A stretch of DNA of 64,000 nt from Guyanagaster necrorhizus. Lineage: Eukaryota; Basidiomycota; Agaricomycetes; Agaricales; Physalacriaceae. Shown here in pieces: positions 43,593-54,539 of this stretch. Each line of letters begins with the position of its first letter. The stretch's first letter is position 1. A program made the translations under genes and the position numbers. The DNA is taken from the NCBI RefSeq assembly GCF_019112545.1, contig NW_025064883.1, positions 1,857,919-1,921,918 of the forward strand, read 5' to 3'. The notes under the pieces were generated by a model, which was given only the letters and a program-made list of their open reading frames with translations, was not told where the DNA came from and ran no database searches.

Positions 43593-46500
43593 ACGACTCC
43601 ACTGGATCGGCCAACGGACTTCACGGTGTGCAGGACTCGACCATTGTACATACTCATGATGCCTCTGTAGTAACAAATACGCATTCGAATATACCCACAG
43701 TTAACAACGCACACCCAAAAGAGTCGAAAGAAAAAACTCAAGCGCCCATGGGCCGAACAGGGGCAGAGGGCCCCAAAACTTGGCTCAAACCATTCGAAAC
43801 TGAATGGACCTGGCAGGCCATCAGAGAAGCAGTGGACGAGGATATGGCTAAAGCCGCGCTGAAAGGATGGATACATTGGACCAGGACAGGGGAAGTCACC
43901 ACTGAAGTCATTCAGGGGATATGAAAAGCCGAGTGAAGTCAGGCTTTGGAGTGGTTGGATGAACTAAAAGGGCCACAAAAGTTTGTCTGACAAACCAAGA
44001 CTCCCGGCCATGACCTAACGACAAAAGCCCAAATCGAAACCTTAACCAATCGATCAAGGTACTCAGTAACCGCTCTGATCGACAGTGGATGCACCGGCAG
44101 CTCCATTAATCGGGCCTTCGTCCAACAGCACCACCTCCCCACCAGATCCACCGCTGCACCTATTCCAGTATATAATGCCGATGGAACCAAGAACCAAGCC
44201 GGGTCAATCACGGAATACGTCGAACTCCAGTTAACCATCGGGGATCATTCCGAAAGGATCGACTTAGCCGTAATGGACCTCGGGACCAAGGAACTCTTCC
44301 TTGGTCATGATTGGCTTATCCGACACAACCCGCTAATCAATTGGAAAACCGGACGGCTTACCTTTGCCCGGTGTAGGTGCCGGAAGATTCCGTACGAGTT
44401 GCCAGACGAAGACCCAGAGGACAAATGGGATGAGGAGATGGAGGATGGAGAGACCATTCTGGCAATAGATCTGCAGGAAGAAATCCACATTCGAGCGGTC
44501 CATCACGCCAACAACCTGGCCGCTAAAGCCAATGAGGGGAAAGAAGAAAAAACATTCGAGGAGCTGGTACCAGAATGGGCATGAGATTTTCATGACCTCT
44601 TCGAAAAAGAGAGTTTCGACGAACTACCATGTCCGAAGCCCTGGGACCATGCCATCGAACTGATCCCCAACGCCAACGCAAACCTGGATTGCAAAACCTA
44701 CCCCCTTAGCAACCAGGAACAACAAGAACTCGACAAGTTCCTTGACGAAAACTTGTCCTCCGGACGGATTCGACCATCCAAATCCCCCATGGCCTCCCCC
44801 TTTTTCTTTGTGAAAAAGAAGGATGGCAAACTACGCCCCGTACAGGACTACCGAAAGCTCAATGAGATGACCATTAAAAACCGATATCCGTTACCCCTCA
44901 TCTCGGAATTAATGGACAAACTCCGAGGGGCCAAGTACTACACTAAGCTTGACGTCCATTGGGGGTACAACAACGTCTGAATCAAAGAAGGAGACGAATG
45001 GAAGGCGGCGTTCTGCACCAATCGGGGGCTTTTCGAACTGACCATAATGTTTTTCGGTCTGACGAACTCCCCAGCCACCTTTCAATGGATGATGAACGAC
45101 ATCTTCAAGGACCTTATCGCCACAGGAAAGGTCACCATCTATTTGGACGACATCCTCATTATGTCCAGGACAAGCAAAGAACACCGCAAATTGGTCCGAC
45201 AAGTGCTCGCGCTCATGAGGAAACACAAACTATTTCTTAAAGCGGAAAAGTGTGAGTTCGAGGTACAAAAAACCGAGTACCTGGGGGTAATCATCAGTGA
45301 AGGGAGCATTCAAATGGATCCAATCAAAATTGCGGGAGTGGTGGAATGGCCCACGCCTACCAAAAAGAAGGAATTACAATCCTTTCTAGGCTTCACCAAC
45401 TTCTATCGAAGATTCATACGTGACTACAGCAAAATTGTTTGCCCGATGACACAACTCACTGGCAATGCCCCATGGGGATGGGGAATTTCCCAACAACATG
45501 CATTCGAAGATCTAAAACGGCGATTAGCAGAGGACGTGATCCTCGCCATACCATCCCAGAGTGGCAAATTCCACGTAGAGGCCGACTCAAGCAAGGGGGC
45601 CATAGGCGCCATACTATCGCAGGAACAGGAAGGAAAATGGCGCCCCGTCGCCTTTCTTTCAAAAGCATTATCGGTGACGGAGAGGAATTACGAGATTTAT
45701 GACAAGGAGTTACTCGCGATAATGCTCACATTGGAAGAATGGCGGCATTATCTGATCAGAGCGGCTGAAACCTTCGAAGTATGGACGGATCATCAGAACC
45801 TCAGATACTTCCAACAACCGCAAAAGTTAAATCGCCACCAGGCCCGATGGGTCACCGAACTCACCCAGTACGAGTATACTCTGCATCACAAGGCCGGTGT
45901 GGCCAACAAAAAAGCCGACCTCCTCTCTCGGTGAGCAGACCACAACCAGGGAGGAAGTGACAATGAAGGAATCATCATCCTTTGTCCTGAACATTTTCGA
46001 GCAATGATAATGCCCATGGAGGAGGAAATACACGAGCACATTAAGAGCACAACCCGGGACGCACGCCAGTGGGACCAAAAGATTGCCGCCTCGCTCAACC
46101 ATGAATGAGGACTAACAAAGAAGGAAGGAATGATCTACTACGATGGAAGGATCTACATCCCATGGGATCAAAAGCTGCGGGGTGACATAATCACCATATA
46201 TCACGATCACGCTATGGCAGGACACCCCGGCATCGCCAAGACGAAGGAACTCGTCTTGCGAGAATACTGGTGGCCGAAACCCGGCAATGACGTAACCGCA
46301 TACGTCAAAGGTTGTGAAACCTGTCAGAGGGGAAAACCTTCCACACAATCAAAAGCCGCCCTGCTACACCCGAACGAGGTACCAGCACAGCCGTGGACCC
46401 ACATATCAGTAGATATGATCACCGGGTTACCAGACTGTAATGGGTATGACGCAATTCTCGTTATAGTAGATCGATTCTCCAAGACCATCATTCCTGTCGC

Positions 46501-47470
46501 CTGTTCCACGGAGTTAACCTTGGAAGGATGGGCGAAGATCTTACGAGATGAGGTCTATGCTAAATACGGGATGCCACAAGTGATCATTTCGGATCGTGGT
46601 CCCCAATTCGTCTCGAAGTTCCTCGACGACCTATACAAACTACTACATATCACATGCAATGCATCCACAGCATACCACCCGCAGACGGATGGCCAAACAG
46701 AACGAGCAAATCAGGAAGTTGAAAAATACCTACGACTATTTATCAACTACCGACAAGACGATTGGATCGAATGGCTCGCGCTCGCTGCCTTCCAACACAA
46801 CAACAGAGTCCACTCCGCTACGGGCAAAACACCCTTCTTTGTCAACTACGGCAGATACCCTCATCTCACGCAAACAAGCCATCACAGAACCACAACACCC
46901 GCATCCACGAATTTCGCCAACACTATGGAAAAAATCCACACAGAAACAAAAAGAGCACTCGAAAAAACCGCATCAACCATGAAATCACAATACGACAAAC
47001 ACCGTCATCCATCACGTGACTATCAAGTCAACGACAAAGTATGGCTTGATACGACAAACCTACACCTCCCACGTCTAAAGCAAAAACTTGCGGACAAACG
47101 AACAGGCCCCTTCTCAGTCCTTGCGAAGGTCGGGGCAGCCGCCTATAAACTACAACTGCCCGGGACATGGAAGATTCATAATGTATTCAACGAATCCCTC
47201 CTAACCCCATATATTGCCCCTGCCTTTCCCAACCAGGAACGTCCACCACCGCCCCCCCCAGACCTAATCGACGACGAAGAACACTACGAAATCGATCAGG
47301 TATTAAATCATAAACTGCAAAAAGTAAAAGCATGAGGGGGCAGTACAACAACTACCGTCGACTACCTGGTCAGTTGGAAAGGCTATGGACCCGAATCCAA
47401 TCAATGGATTAACGAAAAATATATGAACACCGACTCTGCTATTCACGACTATGAACTATCCCTTAATTAA
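43589..47470 (+). pseudogene. pol: Pol of element A (PR-RT-RNase H-INT-chromodomain)
   Basis: Begins with GTG over the gag stop, -1 frame. Protease ALIDSGCTGSSINRAFV near 44072-44122; [21 protein letters not shown] near 44780-44840 and IYLDDILIMS with the catalytic YLDD at 45140-45151; RNase H VEADSSKGAIGAILSQEQ near 45580 to 45930; integrase zinc finger HDHAMAGHPG to CETCQRGK (46200-46340), catalytic VDMITGLP (46410), ISDRGPQFVSKF (46585), TDGQTERANQEVEKYLR (46685); GPF-type TGPFSVLAKVGAAAYKL (47100); chromodomain VDYLVSWKGYGPESNQWI to TAA 47468-47470. Eight in-frame stops (43922, 43934, 43988, 44582, 44978, 45932, 46106, 47333), all TGA and all explicable as CGA to TGA. Confidence 0.93.
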
Positions 47471-47490
47471 GCCATCGGGACGATGGTCTT

Positions 47491-47503
47491 AAGCGGGGGG
47501 TAA
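47491..47503 (+). other. Polypurine tract of A
   Basis: AAGCGGGGGGTAA immediately before the 3' LTR; it primes plus-strand DNA in this class. Confidence 0.8.
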
Positions 47504-47927
47504 TGTTACGATTTCTTCTTCTTTTTTCTTTATCCCCCTATTTATGCTTAGTCATGAAGGCACAAGACCATGGGAAGGCGTAGCCACAATAACCCGCTGC
47601 CCAACAAACAAAGAGCAGGAACACACAATTGCCCTTTTATGTACGGTAACAATGCGCAAGGACAACGGGCACCATGGACACAGACATGCATAATAGGTAG
47701 CGATATAATTAGGACGATAGCATAGTATTTAAGGAGTAGTGCTCTTGCTGGAAAACCCCAGCTTCGAGCTAAAGTTTATATTCATACCATTCTACTCTTG
47801 AGCCACTTCGTGGCCTTGTGACACACCGAGTCGATAACATCATAAGTGGATTCAGGAGATTCCTCGAAGTGCGAAGGAACACTTGTCTATCACGTGTTGT
47901 CTTGTCACGTGTCGCTTGGGCTTAACA
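47504..47927 (+). repeat. 3' LTR of element A
   Basis: 424 bp, followed by the duplicated TATAC (47928-47932). It carries the uncorrupted self-primer AGCTTCGAGCTAA (47760-47772). Confidence 0.96.
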
Positions 47928-47932
47928 TATAC

Positions 47933-50277
47933 CTCAGTATCTAAGTTGATCATATGCAGCTTTTATTATATATATTCTCTTCTCTGAGTAGATGACTAGC
48001 TTATATTTGGGCTCTATATCCTATCTATATAGCTTTCCTTTATCCATCATGAAGTTCTTTGCATATCTTATGAAGTTTTGGTATTGATTATCATTAAATC
48101 CAGGTATCTGCATGATAGGGTTCTCATGCCACTGAATTATCTGTGGTAATTGCTTATCTAGCATCTTTGCATATCTGCTCCTTCATGATTCATCATAACT
48201 CACTATATCACTGTACTCAGCAGCATCAGAGAGCAGTAATCCCATATTATACAGTACTGTATATATTTCACTATGCTCTAAGGCTTCCTGTATTACTTTG
48301 TCTTCATGGAAATCACGTACTGCTCTGACAACTGTTACAAAGCCATGCTAGGTGTCAATTCTCTCTTTAAATTCTGCAATGTCTTCTACTTCATCTTCAG
48401 TCTCATTGATAAATTCTTATAGTGTCTCCTCTGTTGGACTATATTCATCTTCTGGATTTAAGTATTCTTCATCTCCTAGCTGAAAACTGCATCTAGATAA
48501 TCCATCTTGTGCATGTCTCTCATCTGAGATATATACCAATATGAAGTGGAACATCAGAATAGACTCTATCTATCTGTTTATCACAGCATTAAGAATCTCA
48601 TCAGAGTTTCTAAGCATTCCTGCAATGTATTTCATATCTGTGTCTACCACCAATTTTCTCACTCTAAAGAGCTAATGTCAGCAAGCATGCAGGGCTCTGA
48701 ATAGTGCATAAAGCTCCCATTTTAGCTGTGAAAAGCATGCTTCCCACTCATTTAAAACAATGGAACCAAAGCATGCATATCTCCTTCACTTTGGGTTATT
48801 TGAATCAACTTGATAGATATGGAACCCAACTGCACAGTATGATGTGTCTACTTCTAATATTACATCTGTGTCCAATTCATAATCAATTAGTATCAAAGAC
48901 AGGCTAGAGTGCAATGCATTCTTCAATATCTGCATAGATTCTCTCTGCTCCTCTTTAAATTCAAATGGTACTTTTAAGTGAGTTAACCTTGTTAAAGTAT
49001 CTGCTTTCTTGGCATAATCTTTAATGAACATCCTGTGTACTCCCACTGTTCCCAAGAAGGAGTGCACATCTCCTAAGTCTTCATATGGTCTCTATCACAT
49101 TATCACTCCTACTCTGTCTGTTTCAGATTTTCTGCCTTCATAGGTGCAATGGTGTCCTATAACCATGATTTCTGATGTGCACAGGACAGCTTTGTGACCA
49201 GAAAAAGTTCTCTCCACATATTTCATGTGCTGTATAATATAGTTCATGTTCTGAAAGTGCTCCCACACAAATCTGCAAATCTCTCAGTTTTTCTTAATAG
49301 TTTCATATTCTCTGCCTTTAATTTCATAGCATGTTTTCAGTCTTTGTACTGGAACATCATCTACATATGGTATAGTGATGTGGGGTACTTCATCCTTTAA
49401 TATATAAGTCACATCATCATGAAATATTAGTACTAAGTTTGTCTATCCCATAGACAATGTTATGAGTCTTAGTGCACCAAATGGTATTTGGAATGTGATA
49501 AGATCTCTAGATCTCTTGTCTAAGATTCTCTCATCATATTCTACATAGAGATCCAATGTGCCTTTACAGGAATGTTCTGCAAAGTGCTCTGCTAGCTTAT
49601 CTGTCACTAGAGACACTTCTGAGTGCTTGATTGTGACTGCATTTAAAGACTCCAGACTATGGACTAGCCTCAGGCTCTTTCTATCTTTCTTAACCACACA
49701 AAACCAATATGAGTGATAAGAGAAGTTTGATGGCTCATACACTCTTACATCAATTTTGGTTTTTATTATCTTGCATACCTGATCAAATATTTCTGGTGGA
49801 ATTGGTATATTCTTCTGTATTCAAAGAGTATGCTCTACAGCTGAGATGGTTACTGGAGAAAAGTACTCTTCCTTAAAATGGCCTTGCTTAGTATCATCCC
49901 AGGCAAATCCCTCATTCTGCAGATACATAAACTCATGCATGAGCTTGCACTCTTCAGGCCAGAGAAAGTCTTCTGAGTGGACTCTGTTGATTATCTCTTT
50001 GTGCTCTCAGGTGTACCTTTCTGTTAGTGTATATTCCAGTGGATGAGTACTCAATTGAAGCATGCTCACTAAAGGGTCTCCTCTAATTTCATATACAATG
50101 CAGAACTCTAATGGTAATCCTCCTGTAATAGGTTGTATCTTTTGTGCTACTGGCTTATATTTCTTTGTTCCAAAGACATCTTTCACAGATCCTACTGCAA
50201 GTGGAGAATACTCTATGCTGACTTTATCAAAAAGTTTAATTTCTGTGCATCACCCTGAGCTAGCTTCATATTATTCC
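47933..50277 (-). pseudogene. Element I pol, RT and RNase H part
   Basis: Minus strand, upstream part of the pol whose integrase is at 38740-39868. From 50277 down: a stretch with HPLEYTLTER (near 50040) and FSPVTISAVEHTL (near 49830); RT with YWFCVVKKDRKSLRLVHSLESLN (near 49690-49630), CKGTLDLYVEYDERILDKRSRDL (near 49565), FGALRLITLSMG (near 49470), FHDDVTYIL and the catalytic YVDDVPV (near 49370-49345); connection and RNase H with FLGTVGVHRMFIKDYAKKAD (49060) and LEVDTSYCAVGF (48850). Below 48780 RNase H and the integrase start are readable only in pieces. The YVDD active-site form and MG turn indicate a different gypsy lineage. The upstream end is cut by the E2 LTR. Confidence 0.82.
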
Positions 50278-50770
50278 TGTTAGGAATATGCCAGTCAGTT
50301 GGGCTTGAGTGCACATATGGAGACTGGCAGAGTGCATGAGTGTCAATAAAGCTATTGGCAATGTCTCCATTGAGTCAGGCCTAAGAATTTGAATGGACAG
50401 AACAGAGTTCTGTTGGTGGAGTGAAGGGTATCCTTTGAAGCAGAGTCTGTCAGACAAGGTAGAGAGGAGTTGAAGTGAGCATGAAGTGTGAATAGCTATC
50501 CAAGTTGATATTTGAACTGAGTAGTTATGATGATATACATGGCTTTATATACTAATAGTAGCTAATTCCAAGTCAGGTTTCATTGGGTTCTGGTGTCAAT
50601 ATTCACTACCAAATTTAGGGTCTAGATATTACAATATGAAATATAGATGTGAAATGATAATAGTGAAATAAAATTAGTAGGTAATAAGAAGTGGCTGGAG
50701 TCCAGTGGGTAATATGATTGAATTTGTAGTTGGTTGAGATGACACAGAGGCTGGCAGCATGCACATAACA
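50278..50770 (-). repeat. 3' LTR of E2
   Basis: 493 bp, TGTTAGGAATATGCC to GCACATAACA on the plus strand; colinear with the 492-bp E1 LTRs, with mainly CpG-type transitions. Confidence 0.9.
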
Positions 50771-50904
50771 GTATCTTCCTATTAGCATTCTTGCTCTTAA
50801 GAGTGCAGATTCCGATGGCCAGTAAGGCCATCTGGAAGATTGTTGGTGGCCATGGGAGTTTTTGCAGCTTGATCTGATACCACTATTATTGTCTAATTAA
50901 GACT

Positions 50905-51958
50905 ATGTCATTGCTCACCATGTATCATCACTCATGCACTCTCAATCCTCTAGTGAGGGGATTCACCTCTGATAGCTCTGAAGAGGCCAAGAAATTGTTC
51001 TGTCTGGAATAGCAAGCTGCAGAGAAAGAATATGCAGAGGCCATAGAGAGCCATTTGGAATGACAAGGGGAGTGGGAGTGAGAGGAAAAAGTCTAGACAG
51101 ACCATGTGGCCTGAGAGGTGCAGAAAAGGGAGCAGAAGAAGGAATTGGAGAGGAAGAGGGAGGAGATCTGGCAGGCTGCAGAGAGGTGGGCTAAGGAGGT
51201 GAAAGAGATATTGAGAAAGATAGCTCAGAGGGAGGCTGAAAAGAGGGAGGCCACAGAGACTGTGGTGAGAGCTTCAGTCTCAGAGGTAGGGCAGGAGGAG
51301 AGAGTTATTGAGGATGGGTCACAGATAACCTCCATGGAGACCATTAATTTTCAGCTGCATCAAGTGCTGACAGAATGGTTTGGTTCTGGCTCCAGTCTTC
51401 ACTTCAAGAAGGTGACTGGCTGTATGCCTTCAGAGTCTGATGGTGAGCAAGATAAAGAGACTGAGAAAGATGATGAGTCAGAAGAATCCAAGAGAACCCT
51501 GGAGAGGAGAAAGAGGGTATGAGAGAGAAAGAAGGAGGCAGTGAGTCTAGTAGAGAAGAGCTGTAAATGCAAGTTCAGATTGAGGAGCATAGTGGATGAC
51601 AGTGGGACAGAGATAGTTGCTAGTCCCAAGGAGTGGGTGAAGTTGGAAGTGGTAGGGCTGGTGAAGGGTGAAGAGTTATTAGATGGTGAAAGTAAGTGTC
51701 TTGGTTTTCTTGTATGGTTTGACTTAGCTTTTGTTTTCAGAAAGCTGTATGCACTGTCACTAAGATGATGTCTATTGTTATGCATGCTTAGCCACTGAAG
51801 GTGCTGGGCATGAGTGAACTTATGCATGTTGCAAGGTTAAGAAGACCCCCTGTTCATTCAACTGGAGTGTCACTGCAAGTGAGGTGATTAATAGTGTGGA
51901 GGTCTCCACCAGTCTTCACCAACTTTCAAAATTAATATGCAAGTTAATGCATCTGTGA
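50905..51958 (+). pseudogene. Antisense accessory gene of E2, decayed copy
   Basis: Homologue of the E1 antisense gene. ATG 50905 (MSLLTMYHHSCTL). The first exon has the charged helical part (KELERKREEIWQAAERWAKE, then EESKRTLERRKR), with stops (for example about 51010 and 51520). The 49-nt GT-AG intron is retained at 51692-51740. Exon 2 keeps cysteines: one CXXC-like pair in CYACLATEGAG, and CCKVKKTPCSFN. It then follows SEVINSVEVSTSLHQLSKLI and ends at TGA 51956-51958. It has a Cys codon where E1 has its premature TGA. The sequence then jumps into the protease on the minus strand, so the 3' end of the gene and all of integrase were lost in a deletion. Confidence 0.75.
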
Positions 51959-51964
51959 GCATGA

Positions 51965-52480
51965 AAGTCTCTGAAATGCAGTGGAGGCCACAGAATTGGT
52001 TGGAGTGAGATCCTGGTAGCTTGAGTGGAAAGTGATACTATTCTCAGCCTAGTCAATCAGTGGATTGTAGCAGGAGAGCCAGTTGTATTCTAAAACAAGA
52101 TTACAAGATGAATCCAGAGGAGTGATATAGAAGTCGATAGGAAAGGTGTCTCTAGATGAAAAACAGATAGGAATAGTTGTAATTTGAGATATATAGCTTC
52201 TGATAAAGCCATCAAACAATTGAAGTTGCATGCTAGAGATGGTTTTAATGGGGATTTCATTGGCAGCTATGTACTTAGTGTCAACAAAGCAGTAGCTAGA
52301 ACCAGAATCAATAAAGGCAAAAAAACACAGAATAATACAAGTTGGAGAACCATCAGGTTCTGTAGTAGCCAGTAATTCTGCTGAAAAGGGAATGTGAAAG
52401 GAGTGATTGGAAAGGGATGTTGCATTGAGGGTAATGACCTCTGGTGTGCAAATAGAGTCAATGCAACCTTGAACTTGCAC
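51965..52480 (-). pseudogene. Protease of E2
   Basis: Minus strand 52480 to about 51965: VITLNATSLSNHSFHIPFSAEL, FAFIDSGSSYCFVDTKYIAANEIP (active-site DSGS kept), [47 protein letters not shown]. This supplies the C-terminal protease half that E1 lacks. It ends at a deletion joining it to the antisense gene. Confidence 0.85.
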
Positions 52481-52500
52481 AGAGGGAACAGAGTTGCTTC

Positions 52501-52960
52501 CTAGTTTTCTGACTCTGTAGGAGCTGATTCTACAGGAGCAGTATCAACTTCAGCTGCATGATCCTTGGTGGAGGCCACTGCCTTTCACTTGTTGCAGTCC
52601 TTGGTTTTGTGTTTGGCTCCACAGAATATGCAAAGATTGTTCTAGTGCTGGTGGTCTTTTTCTTCCTAAGTAAGATGGCTATCTTTGCCTAGCTTATCGG
52701 CATAGGATTTAGGGGTGGTAGATTTCAGTGTGAAGCTGGAGTCCAAGGAAGAAGTGTTGGACCCCTTGGATTTGAGATTGAAGGATTGGTTGGAGGATTT
52801 ATTGTTCCAGTTTTCACAGGCAATTTCAGTCTTTCAGGTCTAGTAGTAAGCATCAAGTTCTTGGGCAAAGAAGCATATATCACAAAGGTTGTTTGGCTTC
52901 CCATGGTGTGCCATGTCATCTTTCATATGAGTGCAAAGACTATGGTAAAAGATGTGATAA
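52501..52960 (-). pseudogene. Gag of E2, C-terminal part
   Basis: Minus strand: MAHHGKPNNLCDICFFAQELDAYY, SKGSNTSSLDSS, zinc knuckle CIFCGAKHKTKDC (same CX2CX3HX4C spacing as E1) and the C-terminal ESEN followed by TAG. The N-terminal two thirds are missing beyond 52960. Several stops. Confidence 0.8.
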
Positions 52961-53060
52961 TAAAATGCTTACAGTAGAGTTTCAGCTCTTTAATCACAGG
53001 TAAAACTCTTAAGAAAAGGAAACTGCAAGTGTGTTTCAAAGGACCAGGGATTTTGCTATT
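52961..53060. other. Spacer between E2 and E3
   Basis: About 100 nt. The minus strand is open (PGPLKHTCSFLFLRVLPVIK) but I cannot assign it; it may be element I or an unrelated fragment. Confidence 0.4.
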
Positions 53061-53528
53061 TGATATGCACATGCTACTGGCCTTCACATCACTTCAATCA
53101 ACTATAAATTCAATCATTAAGTCCCACTAGACTCTGTCCATTTTTTATTACCTACTAATGTTATTTTACTATTACTATTTCACATTGTAGTATCTAGACT
53201 GTAAAATGGTAACAAACAATTGATACTGGGCTCTAATAGACTCTGACTCAAAATTAACTACTAAGAGTATATAAATTATATACAAGCACTATAATTACTC
53301 AATTCAAATATCAACTTGAATAACCATCTATCTTTTATGCTCACTTCAGTTTATCTCTTGTCCATCAGATTTCCCTCTAAAAGATATTCCTCTTCACTTA
53401 TTTGACAGACTCTATTCTATCAATACTAATTCTTTGAACTCTAACTCAAAAGTAATATTGCTAATAGCTTTGTTAATGCTCACACACTCTATCAGTCTAG
53501 AACCTGACTAATTAGTATGTTCCTAACA
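53061..53528 (+). repeat. 5' LTR of E3
   Basis: 468 bp, TGATATGCACATG to TCCTAACA, the reverse-complement orientation of the E1 LTR. A PBS-like ATATATTCAAACT follows at 53529. The LTR site AATTCAAATAT (near 53300) is the decayed partner. Confidence 0.8.
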
Positions 53529-53571
53529 ATATATTCAAACTGAAACTCTTAGGTCAAAAATTTTCTATATT

Positions 53572-54535
53572 ATGTCTACCATGTTTATTCAATCTACAAA
53601 AGCTGATTCTGAACAAATCCAGCTTATCTATTCTAACATGTTTTCTCTAGAAGACATTTTGATCTCCATCTCAAAAGAACAATCAGGCCTCTTTGGATTG
53701 ACCTCTGATAAAAGACAATCATCCCATAGGAAAATCTACACTCACTCTAACTTCACCATTTACTAATCCAATTATAACAATTTTTTTAACTCTTTTTAGA
53801 TCACCAGCATCTCAACCAATGAAGTCTGACAGACCAGCACAATCTATAGCATCTGAAGTGACCCTCTTAGATCTCTTATCTTTAGGCAATCCAGACAGCC
53901 CAGACTTAGAGGGCAGAGATGACAACACTCTTACTTACACTTCTATCTACTGTAGACCAGATAATTCTAATAGCTCTAACAGCTCCAATGGTCTCAGAGA
54001 AAGCAACAACTTAAACCAGTAGAACATGTTATAAGAATTCATGAATCTGCTATAAGAGATCTTTGCTTCTCTCAATAACCCTTCAATTGAACTTCAATGA
54101 CAGACTTACTGTATTCATAATGAATGCCAGTAAGGTTAGCTATATTATCTTCTTTCTGGCTGGCATTATGCTCAACTGGTTTGAGCCAGACATCCTTAAT
54201 CTGAATCCACAAAATATATCAGCTTAGCAATTCTCTTATGCAGCCTTTTTGAATGAGCTTCATAGCAACTTTGGTCTCTTTAATACCATCAAAGATGCTG
54301 AAGATGCATTAGAGCACCTTTAGATATGTGATGGAGACTAGATCATGAAGTATATAGTCTAATTCAATCAATATGCTTCACAAATTGGATACAGAGATAA
54401 CTCTCTCTGCCACACCTTCTATTGTAGTCTTTATACTCATATCAAAGATGACATGGCTTAAACCTGTTCTTCAATCTCAAATCCAAAGAGTCCAACTCTT
54501 TTTTTTCAGACTCTAGCTCCACACCAAAATTCATC
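53572..54535 (+). pseudogene. Gag of E3, zinc knuckle deleted
   Basis: Starts ATG 53572 (MSTMFIQSTKADSEQIQ, like MSTTFTEPTETDPEQRQ of E1). The capsid region is readable (FNDRLT, GIMLNWFEPDILNLNP, HSNFGLFNTIKDAEDALEHL, YIVXFNQYASQIGYRDNS). Near 54535 the text passes from the SSSTPK motif of gag directly to LNATSLSN of the protease region, so the zinc knuckle and the gag/pol junction are deleted. Many stops. Confidence 0.75.
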
Positions 54536-54539
54536 ACTC

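Larger units (their letters stand above)
39869..47927 (+). mobile_element. Ty3/gypsy chromovirus A, youngest full-length copy
   Basis: 424-bp LTRs (39869-40292, 47504-47927), 5-bp duplication TATAC (39864-39868, 47928-47932), self-priming PBS, ORF1, gag, pol with chromodomain, purine tract. My hand alignment of the LTRs finds 13 differences (about 97 percent identical), all transitions, 10 at CpG positions. CpG is still common, unlike in B. Open frames are long, but ORF1, gag and pol each carry at least one in-frame stop (TGA, plus one TAG), so the copy is not autonomous. Confidence 0.97.
50278..52960 (-). mobile_element. E2, truncated and internally deleted E-family element
   Basis: Minus-strand relative of E1: 3' LTR (50278-50770), antisense accessory gene, then protease and gag. 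RT, RNase H and integrase are missing, and gag is cut near 52960 without a 5' LTR. CpG is strongly reduced. It inserted into or beside element I; the 5 bp before it are ATTCC, but no partner duplication can be checked. Confidence 0.85.

Noticed and set aside
43922..47335. Alternative genetic code reading TGA as an amino acid
   Set aside because: TGA positions match CGA or TGG decay, normal Trp and Arg codons are common, and TAG also occurs.
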